Program-made: the position numbers and the translations under genes | Assembly: GCA_965613025.1 (NCBI GenBank) | Contig: CBFDUE010000001.1 | Span: forward strand, 1-64,000 | DNA from: CAYTXJ01 sp965613025 | GTDB lineage: Bacteria; Desulfobacterota; DSM-4660; Desulfatiglandales; JALVMZ01 | DNA: 64,000 nt | Direction of reading: 5' to 3' | Shown: piece by piece, positions 35,101 to 43,615 of the stretch | How the letters are laid out: the number at the start of each line of letters is the position of its first letter | Position numbering within the stretch: the first letter of the stretch is position 1 | The notes under the pieces: model-generated | Seen by the model: only the letters and a program-made list of their open reading frames with translations | Told to the model about the DNA's origin: nothing | Databases searched by the model: none

Positions 35101-35756
35101 CTGACCTCCTTCCCCTCTAAATATCTCCTCAACTCACCTACTGCAGGAAAGACTATCATCTGAGAAAGCCATGCGATATCCTCTGCAGAAAGAATTTGAG
35201 AGATGTTTTCATCAAATAGGATATTTCCCTCAGGTGGAAATTCCTCATCCCCCTTCCACATTACCAAAAGGACCCTTATAAGGGGGAGAGGAGAGATCTT
35301 GATACTTACATCACCCAGATCTAAGGCCTCTCCAGCGTAAAGGGAGCTAATAACAGGAATAAGAAGATCTGGATCTTTCCCAAATGCATCCACTAATGGA
35401 TCTTTTGCCCTTTTATTAAATGCATCTAAATAGAATCTTCCATCTGGTATATCTTTAAAGGAGATCCAGTTATTAGTAAGCTCTCTTTGCCCTGCTTCCA
35501 TACATCCATTTATGTAGTGTAGTATCAAGATGCTTTCCTGTATGGGAAGTTCTCTTCCCCCCTCTACATATTCCATATGGAATTCAGGCCATTGTATCTC
35601 TACATCCCGATTTAGCCATCTGATCTTAAATATAATATTGGACTCCTTCTCTTCTATATCCATCCCTGCATATCTACATATGAGGTGAGGATTTCTATCC
35701 TTAAGTCTCTCTTTACCCAGCCTGAGTGCCATCTTATAGTCGTCAATTCTTGGCAT
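35097..35756 (-). CDS. DUF3786-domain protein
   Basis: 219 residues matching the DUF3786 pattern: YKMALRLGKERLKDRNPHLICRYAGMD, then ESILILHYINGC, WISFKDIPDGRFYLDAFNKRAKDPLVDAFG, PLPLIRVLLVMWKGDEEFPPEGNILFDENISQILSAEDIAWLSQMIV. The family is common in anaerobes, sometimes fused to a ferredoxin-like or corrinoid-protein domain, and its function is not established. Here it is the stand-alone form. AGAGGAGG precedes the ATG. It leads the operon DUF3786-purE-tsaC. Confidence 0.85.
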   Translation of the reverse strand: MPRIDDYKMALRLGKERLKDRNPHLICRYAGMDIEEKESNIIFKIRWLNRDVEIQWPEFHMEYVEGGRELPIQESILILHYINGCMEAGQRELTNNWISFKDIPDGRFYLDAFNKRAKDPLVDAFGKDPDLLIPVISSLYAGEALDLGDVSIKISPLPLIRVLLVMWKGDEEFPPEGNILFDENISQILSAEDIAWLSQMIVFPAVGELRRYLEGKEVR

Positions 35757-35784
35757 TTGACCTCCTCTCTTTTTTATGTATATT
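35757..35784 (+). promoter_or_regulatory. Promoter of the smr-GTPase-argC operon
   Basis: TTGACC (35757-35762) and TATATT (35779-35784) are 16 bp apart, ~40 bp before the next start. The -10 elements of the two divergent promoters share bases 35779-35782, so their use may be mutually exclusive. Confidence 0.55.
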
Positions 35785-35805
35785 TAATAAAGATAGATTT
35801 ATCAA
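35777..35805 (-). promoter_or_regulatory. Promoter of the DUF3786-purE-tsaC operon
   Basis: On the minus strand, TTGATA (35800-35805) and TATACA (35777-35782) are 17 bp apart, ~20 bp before the start codon. It overlaps the divergent promoter. Confidence 0.55.
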
Positions 35806-35823
35806 TTCATTTCTCTTTGAATC

Positions 35824-36390
35824 ATGGCCTTAGGCGGTTTTCATAATGGTTATGACCCCTTATTCCTTGAAGAGATGGCAGATGTAACCCCTCTTCAGGA
35901 TAAGGGAAACAGGATATTGCCTCTATATAAAAAGCATCTCAAGACCCCCTATCCTCCCCCTAATAAAGACAAAGAGGCAATAAGGATGCTTTCTGAACTC
36001 CTATCTGGAAGACAGGAGATAGATTTCACCATGACAGATGAATATATTGAAGGGAAACTTAAGGGGCTCAGTCCCACTCTGATTAAGAAATTCCGAAGTG
36101 GACAGATCCCCTATCAGGACTATCTGGATCTTCATGGAATGAGCAGGGATGAGGCCGAGAGCTGTCTTAAAGAATTTATTATCGCAAGCTTTAAAAGGGG
36201 GCTTAGATGTGTTCTCATTATCCATGGAAGGGGGCTCAACTCACCTGGATCCTATCCTGTCCTCAAGAGGCATATCCCATACTGGCTTAGTCATAGCCCA
36301 CTTAATAAGATTGTGCTTGCCTTTGTAAGCTCTCAGCCATATGATGGAGGGACAGGTGCAACCTATGTGCTTCTGAGAAAGAGAAGATGA
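35824..36390 (+). CDS. Smr-domain protein (putative nuclease)
   Basis: 188 residues. The N-terminal ~100 residues are variable and charged. The C-terminal Smr domain (~104-188) has the conserved LDLHGMSRDEAESCLKEFI, LIIHGRGLNSPGSYPVLKRHIPYWLSH and FVSSQPYDGGTGATYVLLRK, i.e. the DLHG and HGRG motifs of MutS2/SmrA-type endonucleases. The activity (DNA or RNA cleavage) is inferred from the family. It overlaps the GTPase gene by 4 bp. Confidence 0.9.
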   Translation: MALGGFHNGYDPLFLEEMADVTPLQDKGNRILPLYKKHLKTPYPPPNKDKEAIRMLSELLSGRQEIDFTMTDEYIEGKLKGLSPTLIKKFRSGQIPYQDYLDLHGMSRDEAESCLKEFIIASFKRGLRCVLIIHGRGLNSPGSYPVLKRHIPYWLSHSPLNKIVLAFVSSQPYDGGTGATYVLLRKRR

Positions 36391-37421
36391 AGATAGGAAT
36401 AATAGGACTTACTGGATCAGGAAAGACTACCATATTTGATCTTCTTAAAGGCAAGAGGGGAGAAGAGGAGAGGGAAAAGGCAGGTAAGATCAGAATTGCA
36501 ACTGTAATTGTTCAGGATCCCAGGTTAGACTATATTAAAGAGATACTCAGACCCAAAAAGATCACATATCCAAGAATAGAATACCTGCTTCCATCCCGAT
36601 TCCATATTCAAAAAGAAAATGAGACCATCTCCTGGGCAGAGGTGCGGGCATGCGATGGCTTTCTGCATGTGCTTAGAAATTTTAAGATCCCTGGCCTACA
36701 GGAGCCTGATCCTGAAAGAGACTTTTGGGAGCTGGAACAAGAGATGATCCTAAATGATCTTATGGTAGCAGAAAAACGCATAGAGAGACTGAAGCTGGAT
36801 CAAAGAAAGGGGAAAAAGATAGATCCCAAAGAGATGGAGCTCTTAGAAAAGATAAAAGGCCTTTTAGAAGATTCCATTCCATTGAGATCAGAACCCCTCT
36901 TAGCCCATGATCCTGACCTTAGACCTTATTCATTCTTGAGCTCAAAACCCCAATTTATAGTAATAAATAATGAAGATGATGATACCCAGATTCCCAAATG
37001 GAAAAGAACACCGGATAATATGGGAGTGATGGCAATAAGGGCCAAGATTGAGATGGAGATTGCATCCCTTTTGCCTGATGAGAGAGAGGAATTTATGAAG
37101 CTCTATAACATTAATGAATCCTTAGTAGATAGGCTTATAAGAGAGTCATACAGGATGCTTGATGTAATCCATTTTTACACAGTTGTAGGAGATGAATCTA
37201 AGGCATGGGAGATACAAAAAGGCACCCCATGTATTGAGGCTGCAGGAGCGGTGCACACCGATATGAAAAAGGGCTTTATTAAGGCAGAGGTTATCTCCTT
37301 TGAGGATCTTAAAAGATATGGGTCACTTAAAGAGGCACGAAATGCTGGGGTATTTAGGCTTGAAGGAAAAGACTATGTGGTTCAGGATGGAGACATTATA
37401 AACTTTAGATTTAAGGTGTAG
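36387..37421 (+). CDS. YchF/OLA1-like P-loop NTPase with TGS-like C-terminus
   Basis: 344 residues. P-loop GLTGSGKTTIFDLLKG begins at residue 7. VRACDGFLHVLRNF follows where switch II would be. IVINNED (~195) takes the place of NKxD, similar to the altered motif of YchF, and a DUF933/TGS-like domain (~255-344) has AWEIQKGTPCIEAAGAVHTDMKKGFIKAEVI and the ending YVVQDGDIINFRFKV. It is clearly related to YchF but shorter and divergent in the switch regions, so it is probably a paralogue. It is coupled by 4 bp to the Smr gene, and argC follows 11 bp later. Confidence 0.85.
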   Translation: MKIGIIGLTGSGKTTIFDLLKGKRGEEEREKAGKIRIATVIVQDPRLDYIKEILRPKKITYPRIEYLLPSRFHIQKENETISWAEVRACDGFLHVLRNFKIPGLQEPDPERDFWELEQEMILNDLMVAEKRIERLKLDQRKGKKIDPKEMELLEKIKGLLEDSIPLRSEPLLAHDPDLRPYSFLSSKPQFIVINNEDDDTQIPKWKRTPDNMGVMAIRAKIEMEIASLLPDEREEFMKLYNINESLVDRLIRESYRMLDVIHFYTVVGDESKAWEIQKGTPCIEAAGAVHTDMKKGFIKAEVISFEDLKRYGSLKEARNAGVFRLEGKDYVVQDGDIINFRFKV

Positions 37422-37432
37422 AAGGGAAGGAT

Positions 37433-38500
37433 ATGGGAAAGATAAGGGTTGCCATAATAGGTGCAGGGGGATATGGGGGGTGTGGAGCTATAGAGATACT
37501 CCACAGGCATCCAGATGCAGAGATTGTTCAATTAGTTGATATCACAGGTATAGGTAGAAAAATTTCTGAGATTCATCCCCATCTTAGGGGCCTTGTAGAT
37601 TTAAAGATCAGATCATTTGAAGAGTTTCAAAGAGATGGGGTTGAGGAGGCAGATGTGGCTCTCTTTGCCACCCCTGATGGGGTGTCCCAGCAATATGCCC
37701 CATATCTACTTGGAAAAGGGGTAAAGGTAATTGACTATAGCGGTGATTTCAGATTCAGGAACTTAGGTCAATATGAAGAATATGCAAAGAGGATAGGAAG
37801 AAAAGAGGGACATGAATCACCACAGCTTTTGGAGAGAAGTACCTATGGACTTCCTGAAATACACAGAGATGAGATAGCACGTGCAGAGCTTGTGGGAAAT
37901 CCCGGCTGTTTTGCAGTCAGCATCATACTCGGTTTGGCTCCTGTGGTAAAAGACCACCTTATAGATACAGAAAACATAATATGCGATTCAAAGACAGGGG
38001 TTTCAGGAGCAGGAAAGAGGCCATCACCTGCCTTCCACTACCCTGCAAGGCACGAATCCATCAATGCCTATAGAATAGGGGGGCATCAGCATGTAATTGA
38101 GATGGAAAAGGAGCTCTATGAGATATCCAATATACCAATAAAATTAACCTTTACTCCCCATGTGATTCCCATATCCCGTGGTATATATAGCACCATATAC
38201 TGTAAGAAGAGGTCTTCTATAAAAAAAGAGGATATAATCTCTTTATATAAGGATTCTTATAAAGACAGCCCCTTTGTAAAGATATGGGATGGAGATACCC
38301 CCCCAAGCACAATGGATGTGAGATTCAGTAATTACTGTAGAATTCATATAGATGAGGATTCCCATACTGATACCCTGATAATTATAAGTGTTATTGATAA
38401 TTTGGTGAAAGGACAGGCAGGAAATGCCATACAAAATATGAATATCATGTTTGGACTTCCAGAAGATATGGGCCTTAGCTACCCACCCCAGTATCCATAA
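37433..38500 (+). CDS. argC: N-acetyl-gamma-glutamyl-phosphate reductase
   Basis: A 355-residue NADPH-dependent enzyme of arginine synthesis. It shows the Rossmann loop IIGAGGYGGCGAIEILHRHP, TPDGVSQ, YSGDFRF, YGLPEIHRDEI and the catalytic Cys159 in GNPGCF. Also present are DSKTGVSGAGKRPSPAFHY and HQHVIEME, and TPHVIPISRGIYSTIY. Full-length, type I-like. It is the last gene of the smr-GTPase-argC operon, with no other arg genes nearby. Confidence 0.96.
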   Translation: MGKIRVAIIGAGGYGGCGAIEILHRHPDAEIVQLVDITGIGRKISEIHPHLRGLVDLKIRSFEEFQRDGVEEADVALFATPDGVSQQYAPYLLGKGVKVIDYSGDFRFRNLGQYEEYAKRIGRKEGHESPQLLERSTYGLPEIHRDEIARAELVGNPGCFAVSIILGLAPVVKDHLIDTENIICDSKTGVSGAGKRPSPAFHYPARHESINAYRIGGHQHVIEMEKELYEISNIPIKLTFTPHVIPISRGIYSTIYCKKRSSIKKEDIISLYKDSYKDSPFVKIWDGDTPPSTMDVRFSNYCRIHIDEDSHTDTLIIISVIDNLVKGQAGNAIQNMNIMFGLPEDMGLSYPPQYP

Positions 38501-38521
38501 GTAATATCTGAAAAGGCTCCT

Positions 38522-38791
38522 TTAGGAACTTATAATCTTTTCGTATTCTGAGTGTTTACCAATCCAAAACCAGATGATCCCTTCTTCAATTTCTATGCCG
38601 ATAGCTCTATATTTTCTACTCACCCGAATAGACCAATACTTGCCAACCTTCTTTAAATGTAATGATGGATGGTGAGGATTATTCTTTAAAAGATCAAAGT
38701 TCTTATTCGCCAATTTTTTAATATCTTCAGGCAATCTCTTATATCTGTCCCAAAAGGAAGGGGCTGCATAATGCCTTAGAGTTCTTGACAT
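38522..38791 (-). CDS. RelE/ParE-like toxin
   Basis: 89 residues with the RelE/ParE fold pattern: an N-terminal helix pair (FWDRYKRLPEDIKKLANKNFDLLKNNPHHPSLHLKKV), then beta strands (YWSIRVSRKYRAIGIEIEEGIIWFWIGKHSEYEKII). Basic residues Arg and Lys in the strands are typical of mRNA-cleaving or gyrase-poisoning members. It overlaps the upstream antitoxin gene by 16 bp. Target not predictable from sequence alone. Confidence 0.75.
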   Translation of the reverse strand: MSRTLRHYAAPSFWDRYKRLPEDIKKLANKNFDLLKNNPHHPSLHLKKVGKYWSIRVSRKYRAIGIEIEEGIIWFWIGKHSEYEKIISS

Positions 38792-38973
38792 TTTCCTTCA
38801 TGAAAATCTCTAACGGCCTGTTCAGCTAATTTATCCAGTTTTCTTTGTCTCACATCTCTTTCAAATTCTTGGTCCCAGACCTCTTGTTCAAAACTCTCTA
38901 TCCATTTAAAAAGAATTTTCAAATCATTTTTGGGCAAGTTTTTAATGTTTTGGATAATTTCCTGAACTTGCAT
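38776..38973 (-). CDS. Putative antitoxin of the RelE/ParE-like pair
   Basis: 65 residues, strongly charged and helical (MQVQEIIQNIKNLPKNDLKILFKWIESFEQEVWD...). The KLDKLAEQAVRDFHEGKCQEL end is the kind of tail that wraps the toxin. GGGGAAGG precedes the ATG, and the gene is first in the pair with a 16-bp overlap, the normal antitoxin-toxin order. No DNA-binding domain is obvious. Confidence 0.7.
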   Translation of the reverse strand: MQVQEIIQNIKNLPKNDLKILFKWIESFEQEVWDQEFERDVRQRKLDKLAEQAVRDFHEGKCQEL

Positions 38974-39077
38974 TAGACCTTCCCCAAAATTGTGTCTCTT
39001 AAATTAATTATGTGTTCTTAGTTTATCCATCTTAAGTGATTTTCTGTATCTTATTTAACTTATACAAAGGATTAGGT

Positions 39078-41390
39078 CTATTTTATACAGACCTTTCTTA
39101 CCTGTATTAGATCAGTATATCCCAACAGCACCTTTCTGATACCATCCTGCATAAGGGTAATCATTCCATCCTTTATGGCCTGCTGTCTGAGCTCTTCCAT
39201 CCTTGCCCTGTTCTGAATCAATGACTTCATCTCATCGGTTCCCACAAGCAGCTCATGAATTGCAACCCTTCCCCTATATCCTGTGTTTCCACACTTGGGA
39301 CATCCTTTTGGTCTGTAAAGGACAAGATCGCTATTATATTCAAAACCGAGTGCATCAAAATCTCCCTCATAGGCCCTTCTCAGTGCATCAAATTCCTCTT
39401 GCGTTGGATGATACTTTTCCTTACAGTCTTTACAGAGGGTTCTTACAAGCCTCTGAGCCAGAATTCCCAAGATCGCATCTGCAAAATTAAATGGGTCCAT
39501 TCCCATATCCAGTAGCCTTGTAATGGTCTCAGGGGCACTATTGGTATGCAGGGTGCTGAATACTAAGTGACCTGTAAGGGATGCCTCAATTGCGGTTGCA
39601 ACTGTCTCATGATCTCTCATCTCACCTACCATTATCACATCGGGGTCTGCTCTAAGAAATGCCCTCATAGCCCTTGCAAAATCAAAACCGATCTTGGGCT
39701 GAACCTGAACCTGCCTGAGCCCCTCCTGGGTTATCTCCACAGGATCTTCTGCAGTCCATATCTTCACCTCTGGTCTATTAATATATTTAAGGGCTGCATG
39801 AAGTGTGGTGGTCTTTCCAGAACCTGTAGGACCTACCACCAGCACAATCCCATATGGCTTTGTTATCATATCAATGAATGCCTTATAGTCCCTCTCCCTC
39901 ATCCCCATCTTCTCTAAGGGTATGGGTTCTCCTGAGGCCAGGAGTCTCAGAACCACATCTTCAACTCCACCTGCGGTAGGGATGGTGGCGACTCTTAACT
40001 CAATATCCAGGGGGGCATATTTTTTAAATTTTATCTTTCCGTCCTGAGGCAGTCTCCTTTCAGATATATCCAGATCTGACATAATCTTAATCCTGGATAC
40101 TATAGCCCTCTTAAATGTATAGGGGATGGTCTGATAGACCTGGCATGCGCCATCAATCCTGAATCTTATAACCGCATTCTGCTTGCCCGGTCTGGGTTCA
40201 ATATGTATATCTGAGGCATTTCTGTTATGGGCATCAATGATCATCTTATTTACTAATTGGACAATAACACCATCTTCTTCACTTACCCTTTCCACTTCCT
40301 CATCTTCTTCTTCATCTTCAAATCCCTCAAGTTTCCCAAGTATATCTTCAATGCTCTTGGTATCTCCCAAGAGGTTGCTCTTTTTAACATCAAAGAAAAG
40401 ATCCACTATCTTCAGGATATCCTCTTTTATGGCCACACAATATCTGAACTCCTTATCCGGTATCAGTCTCTTTATGGTGTCTCTGGCAGGTAGATGATCA
40501 GGATTTTCCATTGCCACCACTACCTTCCCATCGGTCTGCGCAATGGGAACAAATCCGTTGTTCTTTAAAAAGTTGGGTTTAAGGCCTTTCAGGAGTTCAC
40601 CTGGAATTACCATATTTTCATCATATGCAATGAAAGGAACCCTGTAGTATTGGGATAGGGATTTGCCAATCTCTTCCTTAGGGACATTAAAATCAGATAT
40701 GAGCACGGACTCCACTGACACCTTCTTCTTCCGTGCAGTTGCTATTGCCTCATTAAGCTCTTTTTCAGTGATTATATTATGGGTAATGAGATAGTCAAAT
40801 TTGGTAGGTCTCTTTCTCTCAGCTATCTTTTGATTCTTAAAAAAGGCAATACCCAAGACCCTTGCAATCTCTTTTACAGCGGATTCATCCTTCTCTGTAA
40901 ATTCATTACCACTCTTTTTATTTATAAGCTGGATAGCACCCAATAGATATTTCTTAAACACTATGGGAGTTACAAGCACCTGTCTTGTCCTGTATCCTGT
41001 CTTCTGGTCCCAGCTCTTGTCAAATTTAAGGGATGGGCTTATCTTTTTGAGCTCTTCATCATCATATGCATTCTTTATCCTTACTGTCTTTCCTGTAGAT
41101 ACACAAAAGCCTGCAATGCTATTGGTATTAATGGGTATCCTTATCTCATTTACTTCATCTCCTGTCTTGAAGCGGGAGTAGATCTCTCGTCTAACACCAT
41201 CAACCACATATATGGTGATTCTATCTGCGTCAAAGAGGCTTAAGATCTCGTATTGGAGGTTTTCCAAAATCTCATTGGTATCTTCCGCAGAGTGTATCTT
41301 ATTGGTTATGTCCTGGAGCTTCTTATGGAATAAAAGCTCCTTTTCAAGTTCCTCCTGGGAATATTCCTCAACCTTTGAATAGGCCTCCAT
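39078..41390 (-). CDS. pilB: Type IV pilus / type II secretion ATPase PilB with N-terminal GAF domain
   Basis: 770 residues from the chosen start. A GAF-like sensor domain (~15-180: ILSLFDADRITIYVVDG, GFCVSTGKTVRIKNAY, VLVTPIVFKKYLLGAIQLINK) is followed by the MshEN/T2SSE N-domain (~195-350) and the assembly ATPase (~370-750). The ATPase has Walker A GPTGSGKTT, the Asp box and Walker B region VGEMRDHETVATAIEASLTGHLVFSTLHTN, and a tetracysteine zinc site, CKDC...CPKC. It powers pilus extension at the inner membrane. An ATG 20 codons upstream (41450) would add an AT-rich leader. I prefer 41390 because GGTGAG precedes it and a TATAAT sits on the upstream ATG. Confidence 0.93.
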   Translation of the reverse strand: MEAYSKVEEYSQEELEKELLFHKKLQDITNKIHSAEDTNEILENLQYEILSLFDADRITIYVVDGVRREIYSRFKTGDEVNEIRIPINTNSIAGFCVSTGKTVRIKNAYDDEELKKISPSLKFDKSWDQKTGYRTRQVLVTPIVFKKYLLGAIQLINKKSGNEFTEKDESAVKEIARVLGIAFFKNQKIAERKRPTKFDYLITHNIITEKELNEAIATARKKKVSVESVLISDFNVPKEEIGKSLSQYYRVPFIAYDENMVIPGELLKGLKPNFLKNNGFVPIAQTDGKVVVAMENPDHLPARDTIKRLIPDKEFRYCVAIKEDILKIVDLFFDVKKSNLLGDTKSIEDILGKLEGFEDEEEDEEVERVSEEDGVIVQLVNKMIIDAHNRNASDIHIEPRPGKQNAVIRFRIDGACQVYQTIPYTFKRAIVSRIKIMSDLDISERRLPQDGKIKFKKYAPLDIELRVATIPTAGGVEDVVLRLLASGEPIPLEKMGMRERDYKAFIDMITKPYGIVLVVGPTGSGKTTTLHAALKYINRPEVKIWTAEDPVEITQEGLRQVQVQPKIGFDFARAMRAFLRADPDVIMVGEMRDHETVATAIEASLTGHLVFSTLHTNSAPETITRLLDMGMDPFNFADAILGILAQRLVRTLCKDCKEKYHPTQEEFDALRRAYEGDFDALGFEYNSDLVLYRPKGCPKCGNTGYRGRVAIHELLVGTDEMKSLIQNRARMEELRQQAIKDGMITLMQDGIRKVLLGYTDLIQVRKVCIK

Positions 41391-41415
41391 ATTCTCACCA
41401 TCAGAAATAAAATAT

Positions 41416-41443
41416 TTTACATATACGAAATTTTTAATATTAT
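41416..41443 (+). promoter_or_regulatory. Possible promoter of tatD-maf
   Basis: TTTACA (41416-41421) and TATTAT (41438-41443) are 16 bp apart, ~50 bp before the tatD start, in an AT-rich divergent region. Confidence 0.45.
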
Positions 41444-41468
41444 TTGCCATTATATTTAAAAATGCAAG

Positions 41469-41485
41469 CCCTTAATTTTTAAGGG
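41469..41485 (+). promoter_or_regulatory. Hairpin covering the tatD ribosome-binding site
   Basis: CCCTTAA (41469-41475) pairs perfectly with TTAAGGG (41479-41485) around a TTT loop. The AAGGGGG Shine-Dalgarno of tatD lies in the right arm, so the hairpin could hide it. Confidence 0.4.
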
Positions 41486-41493
41486 GGAAAAAG

Positions 41494-42267
41494 TTGCTCA
41501 GATTAATAGATTCCCATGCCCATCTGGAAATGGATCATTTTAGAGACGAAATTGAAATGGTTATCTCCAGGGCAAGGGAAAGGGGAATTGAAAAGATCAT
41601 ATCCATAGGGATAGATGTGGAAAGCTCCATTAGATCCCTTGAGCTTTCAAAGAGGTTTGAAGGAATATATACGACCATTGGCTTTCATCCCCATGAGGCA
41701 GACAGATTTGAAGATTCTGTAATAGATGAGCTAAAGGAGCTTTCAAGAGATCCCAAGATAGTAGGAGTGGGAGAGATCGGCCTTGACTTTTTTAAGAGAT
41801 ACTCTGAAATATCCAATCAAGTTAGGGTATTCAACAAGATGCTGGATCTTTCCAAAGAGCTAAGACTCCCGGTGATTCTCCATATCAGGGATGCCTTTGA
41901 AGAGGCCATATCTGTGCTTAAGTCAAAGGGGGGAGACAGAATAGTCGGTGTGGTGCATTGTTTTTCTGGCAATTACAATATGGCAAAGAGATTTCTGGAT
42001 ATGGGGCTATATATATCAATTCCTGGAACTATTACCTATAAGGGATCTGAAAATCTACGGGAGGTGGTAAAGGAGATGCCTCTGGATCGCCTTCTTGTTG
42101 AAACAGACTCCCCATTTCTATCCCCTCAACCCATGAGGGGGAAAAGAAATGAGCCCTCCTTTTTGTTATATACTGTAGAGAAGATTGCAGAGATTAGAAA
42201 AATGGATCTGGAAGAACTGAGTCACAGAATCTATCAAAATACCATATCTCTGTTCAACATAAGTTAG
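41494..42267 (+). CDS. tatD: TatD-family metal-dependent hydrolase / DNase
   Basis: A 257-residue TIM-barrel amidohydrolase relative. Metal ligands and motifs are visible: IDSHAHLEMDHF at the N-terminus, TTIGFHPHEA, GVGEIGLDFFKRYSE, RLPVILHIRDAF, GVVHCFSGNYNMAKRFLDMGLYISIPG and LLVETDSPFLSPQPMRGKRNEP. The family includes 3'-5' exonucleases and D-Tyr-tRNA-deacylase-like activities. It starts at a TTG with AGGGGG upstream. It is followed by maf after 1 bp. Confidence 0.94.
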   Translation: MLRLIDSHAHLEMDHFRDEIEMVISRARERGIEKIISIGIDVESSIRSLELSKRFEGIYTTIGFHPHEADRFEDSVIDELKELSRDPKIVGVGEIGLDFFKRYSEISNQVRVFNKMLDLSKELRLPVILHIRDAFEEAISVLKSKGGDRIVGVVHCFSGNYNMAKRFLDMGLYISIPGTITYKGSENLREVVKEMPLDRLLVETDSPFLSPQPMRGKRNEPSFLLYTVEKIAEIRKMDLEELSHRIYQNTISLFNIS

Positions 42268-42268
42268 A

Positions 42269-42904
42269 ATGGTAGATTCCTGCATATCCCATAGCAATCC
42301 ATTGATACTAGCATCGTCATCTGAAAGAAGGAAGATGCTCTTATCGCAGCTACATATACCCTTTATAGCAGAAGGAACCCTTCTGTATGAGGATATCTAT
42401 GGTGGAGATGTTAAGGATCTGACTATTCATTTAGCAACTCTAAAGGCAGAATCGCTAAGGGATAGGTATAGGAGAAAATGGATTCTGGGCGCAGATACAC
42501 TGGTATATGTATCAGATAAGATCATTGGAAAGCCAAAAGATAAAAGAGATGCCTTAAATATACTTATGGAGCTAAGAGGGAGAGAGCATCAGGTTATAAC
42601 AGGGTTTTCAATAATTGATCCTCAGGGTCAAAGGGCATATTGTGAGGCAGTAGTGACTTATGTCAGATTTAAAAAATTGTCTGACTCTGAGATAATAAAT
42701 TATATTAACACTGGAGAGCCTTTTGGAAAGGCAGGTGCATATGCCATTCAGGGGATAGGAGCGTTTATGGTAAAGGAGATAAGGGGAAGTTATAGCAATG
42801 TGGTAGGTCTTCCCTTGGCAGAGCTAATAGAGGCGCTCTTAAAGCTTAGGGCCTTAAAGAGCTTTCCTTTAATTAAACCGTCTTTGTCTATGGATTTCAG
42901 ATAA
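42269..42904 (+). CDS. maf: Maf-family nucleoside triphosphate pyrophosphatase
   Basis: 211 residues. It hydrolyses non-canonical or selected nucleoside triphosphates (house-cleaning), with links to septum control in some bacteria. It shows the loop LILASSSERRKMLLSQL, GADTLVYVSDKIIGKPKDKRDALNILMELRGREHQVITGFSI and GEPFGKAGAYAIQGIGAFMV. The C-terminus runs 36 bp into the opposite rlmB gene, so its last ~12 residues are encoded by antisense overlap. Confidence 0.94.
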   Translation: MVDSCISHSNPLILASSSERRKMLLSQLHIPFIAEGTLLYEDIYGGDVKDLTIHLATLKAESLRDRYRRKWILGADTLVYVSDKIIGKPKDKRDALNILMELRGREHQVITGFSIIDPQGQRAYCEAVVTYVRFKKLSDSEIINYINTGEPFGKAGAYAIQGIGAFMVKEIRGSYSNVVGLPLAELIEALLKLRALKSFPLIKPSLSMDFR

Positions 42905-43615
42905 CACAATTCCAAGTGCAACTGATACATTTAGGCTACTGATATCTCCCTTAGAGGGGATAGATACCAACTCATCACATATCTTTACCAAACTATGATT
43001 AATTCCTCTTTCCTCATTTCCCACTATCAGTGCCACATCCCGCCTCCAGTCAAAATCGTATATACTCTCTTTAGCCCTCTCATCCGTGCCTATTATCCAG
43101 AATCCCTCTCTTTTGAGTCTGAGTGCGGTGTTTTTAAGGTTGGATACCTTAGCTATGGGAACAGATAGATATCCACCTGAGGATCTCTTCATAACCTGCC
43201 CACTTATTGAGGCAGATCTTCTTTCTGGAATTATGAAACCATCTACCTTAAAAAATGCACAGACCCTTAAGATCGCTCCCATATTCCCCTCATCGGTTAT
43301 ATGATCTGCCATCACTATCAGAGCTGTGCCCCTCTTCTTCACTGTCAGAGATAGAATGGATTGAAGGCTCTGATATCTAAATGCATCCACAACTGCTGCC
43401 ACACCTTGATGATTTATCCCTGAAAGTGAGTGGTTGAAATCCTCTTTGTCTTTAAGATATACAGGGATGCACCTTTTATGCGCCTTCTCTAAGATCCCTT
43501 CTCTTCTCTGGGATCTTACCTGTATCCATATCTCGTGTATTCTGATATCATCTCTTTCCAAAAGATATCTTACAGTCTGATATCCTCCAATTATCTCTTT
43601 ATCCTTTGTACCCAT
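42869..43615 (-). CDS. rlmB: TrmH/SpoU-family RNA 2'-O-methyltransferase (RlmB-like)
   Basis: 248 residues. The N-terminal substrate-binding domain (~1-75, GGYQTVRYLLERDDIRIHEIW) is followed by a SPOUT knot domain with motif 1 VMADHITDEGNMGAILRVCAFF, ALIVGNEERGINHSL and IPSKGDISSLNVSVALGIVLSEI. RlmB methylates G2251 of 23S rRNA. I infer that target from closest architecture; TrmH-type alternatives remain. It overlaps gmk by 17 bp and converges on maf. Confidence 0.88.
   Translation of the reverse strand: MGTKDKEIIGGYQTVRYLLERDDIRIHEIWIQVRSQRREGILEKAHKRCIPVYLKDKEDFNHSLSGINHQGVAAVVDAFRYQSLQSILSLTVKKRGTALIVMADHITDEGNMGAILRVCAFFKVDGFIIPERRSASISGQVMKRSSGGYLSVPIAKVSNLKNTALRLKREGFWIIGTDERAKESIYDFDWRRDVALIVGNEERGINHSLVKICDELVSIPSKGDISSLNVSVALGIVLSEIHRQRRFN

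Noticed and set aside
34661..35104. 147-residue frame antisense to purE
   Set aside because: Shadow of purE; no start signal and biased composition.
41391..41450. Longer start of pilB at 41450
   Set aside because: No Shine-Dalgarno, a TATAAT-like element sits on the ATG, and the added residues look non-coding; kept as an alternative only.
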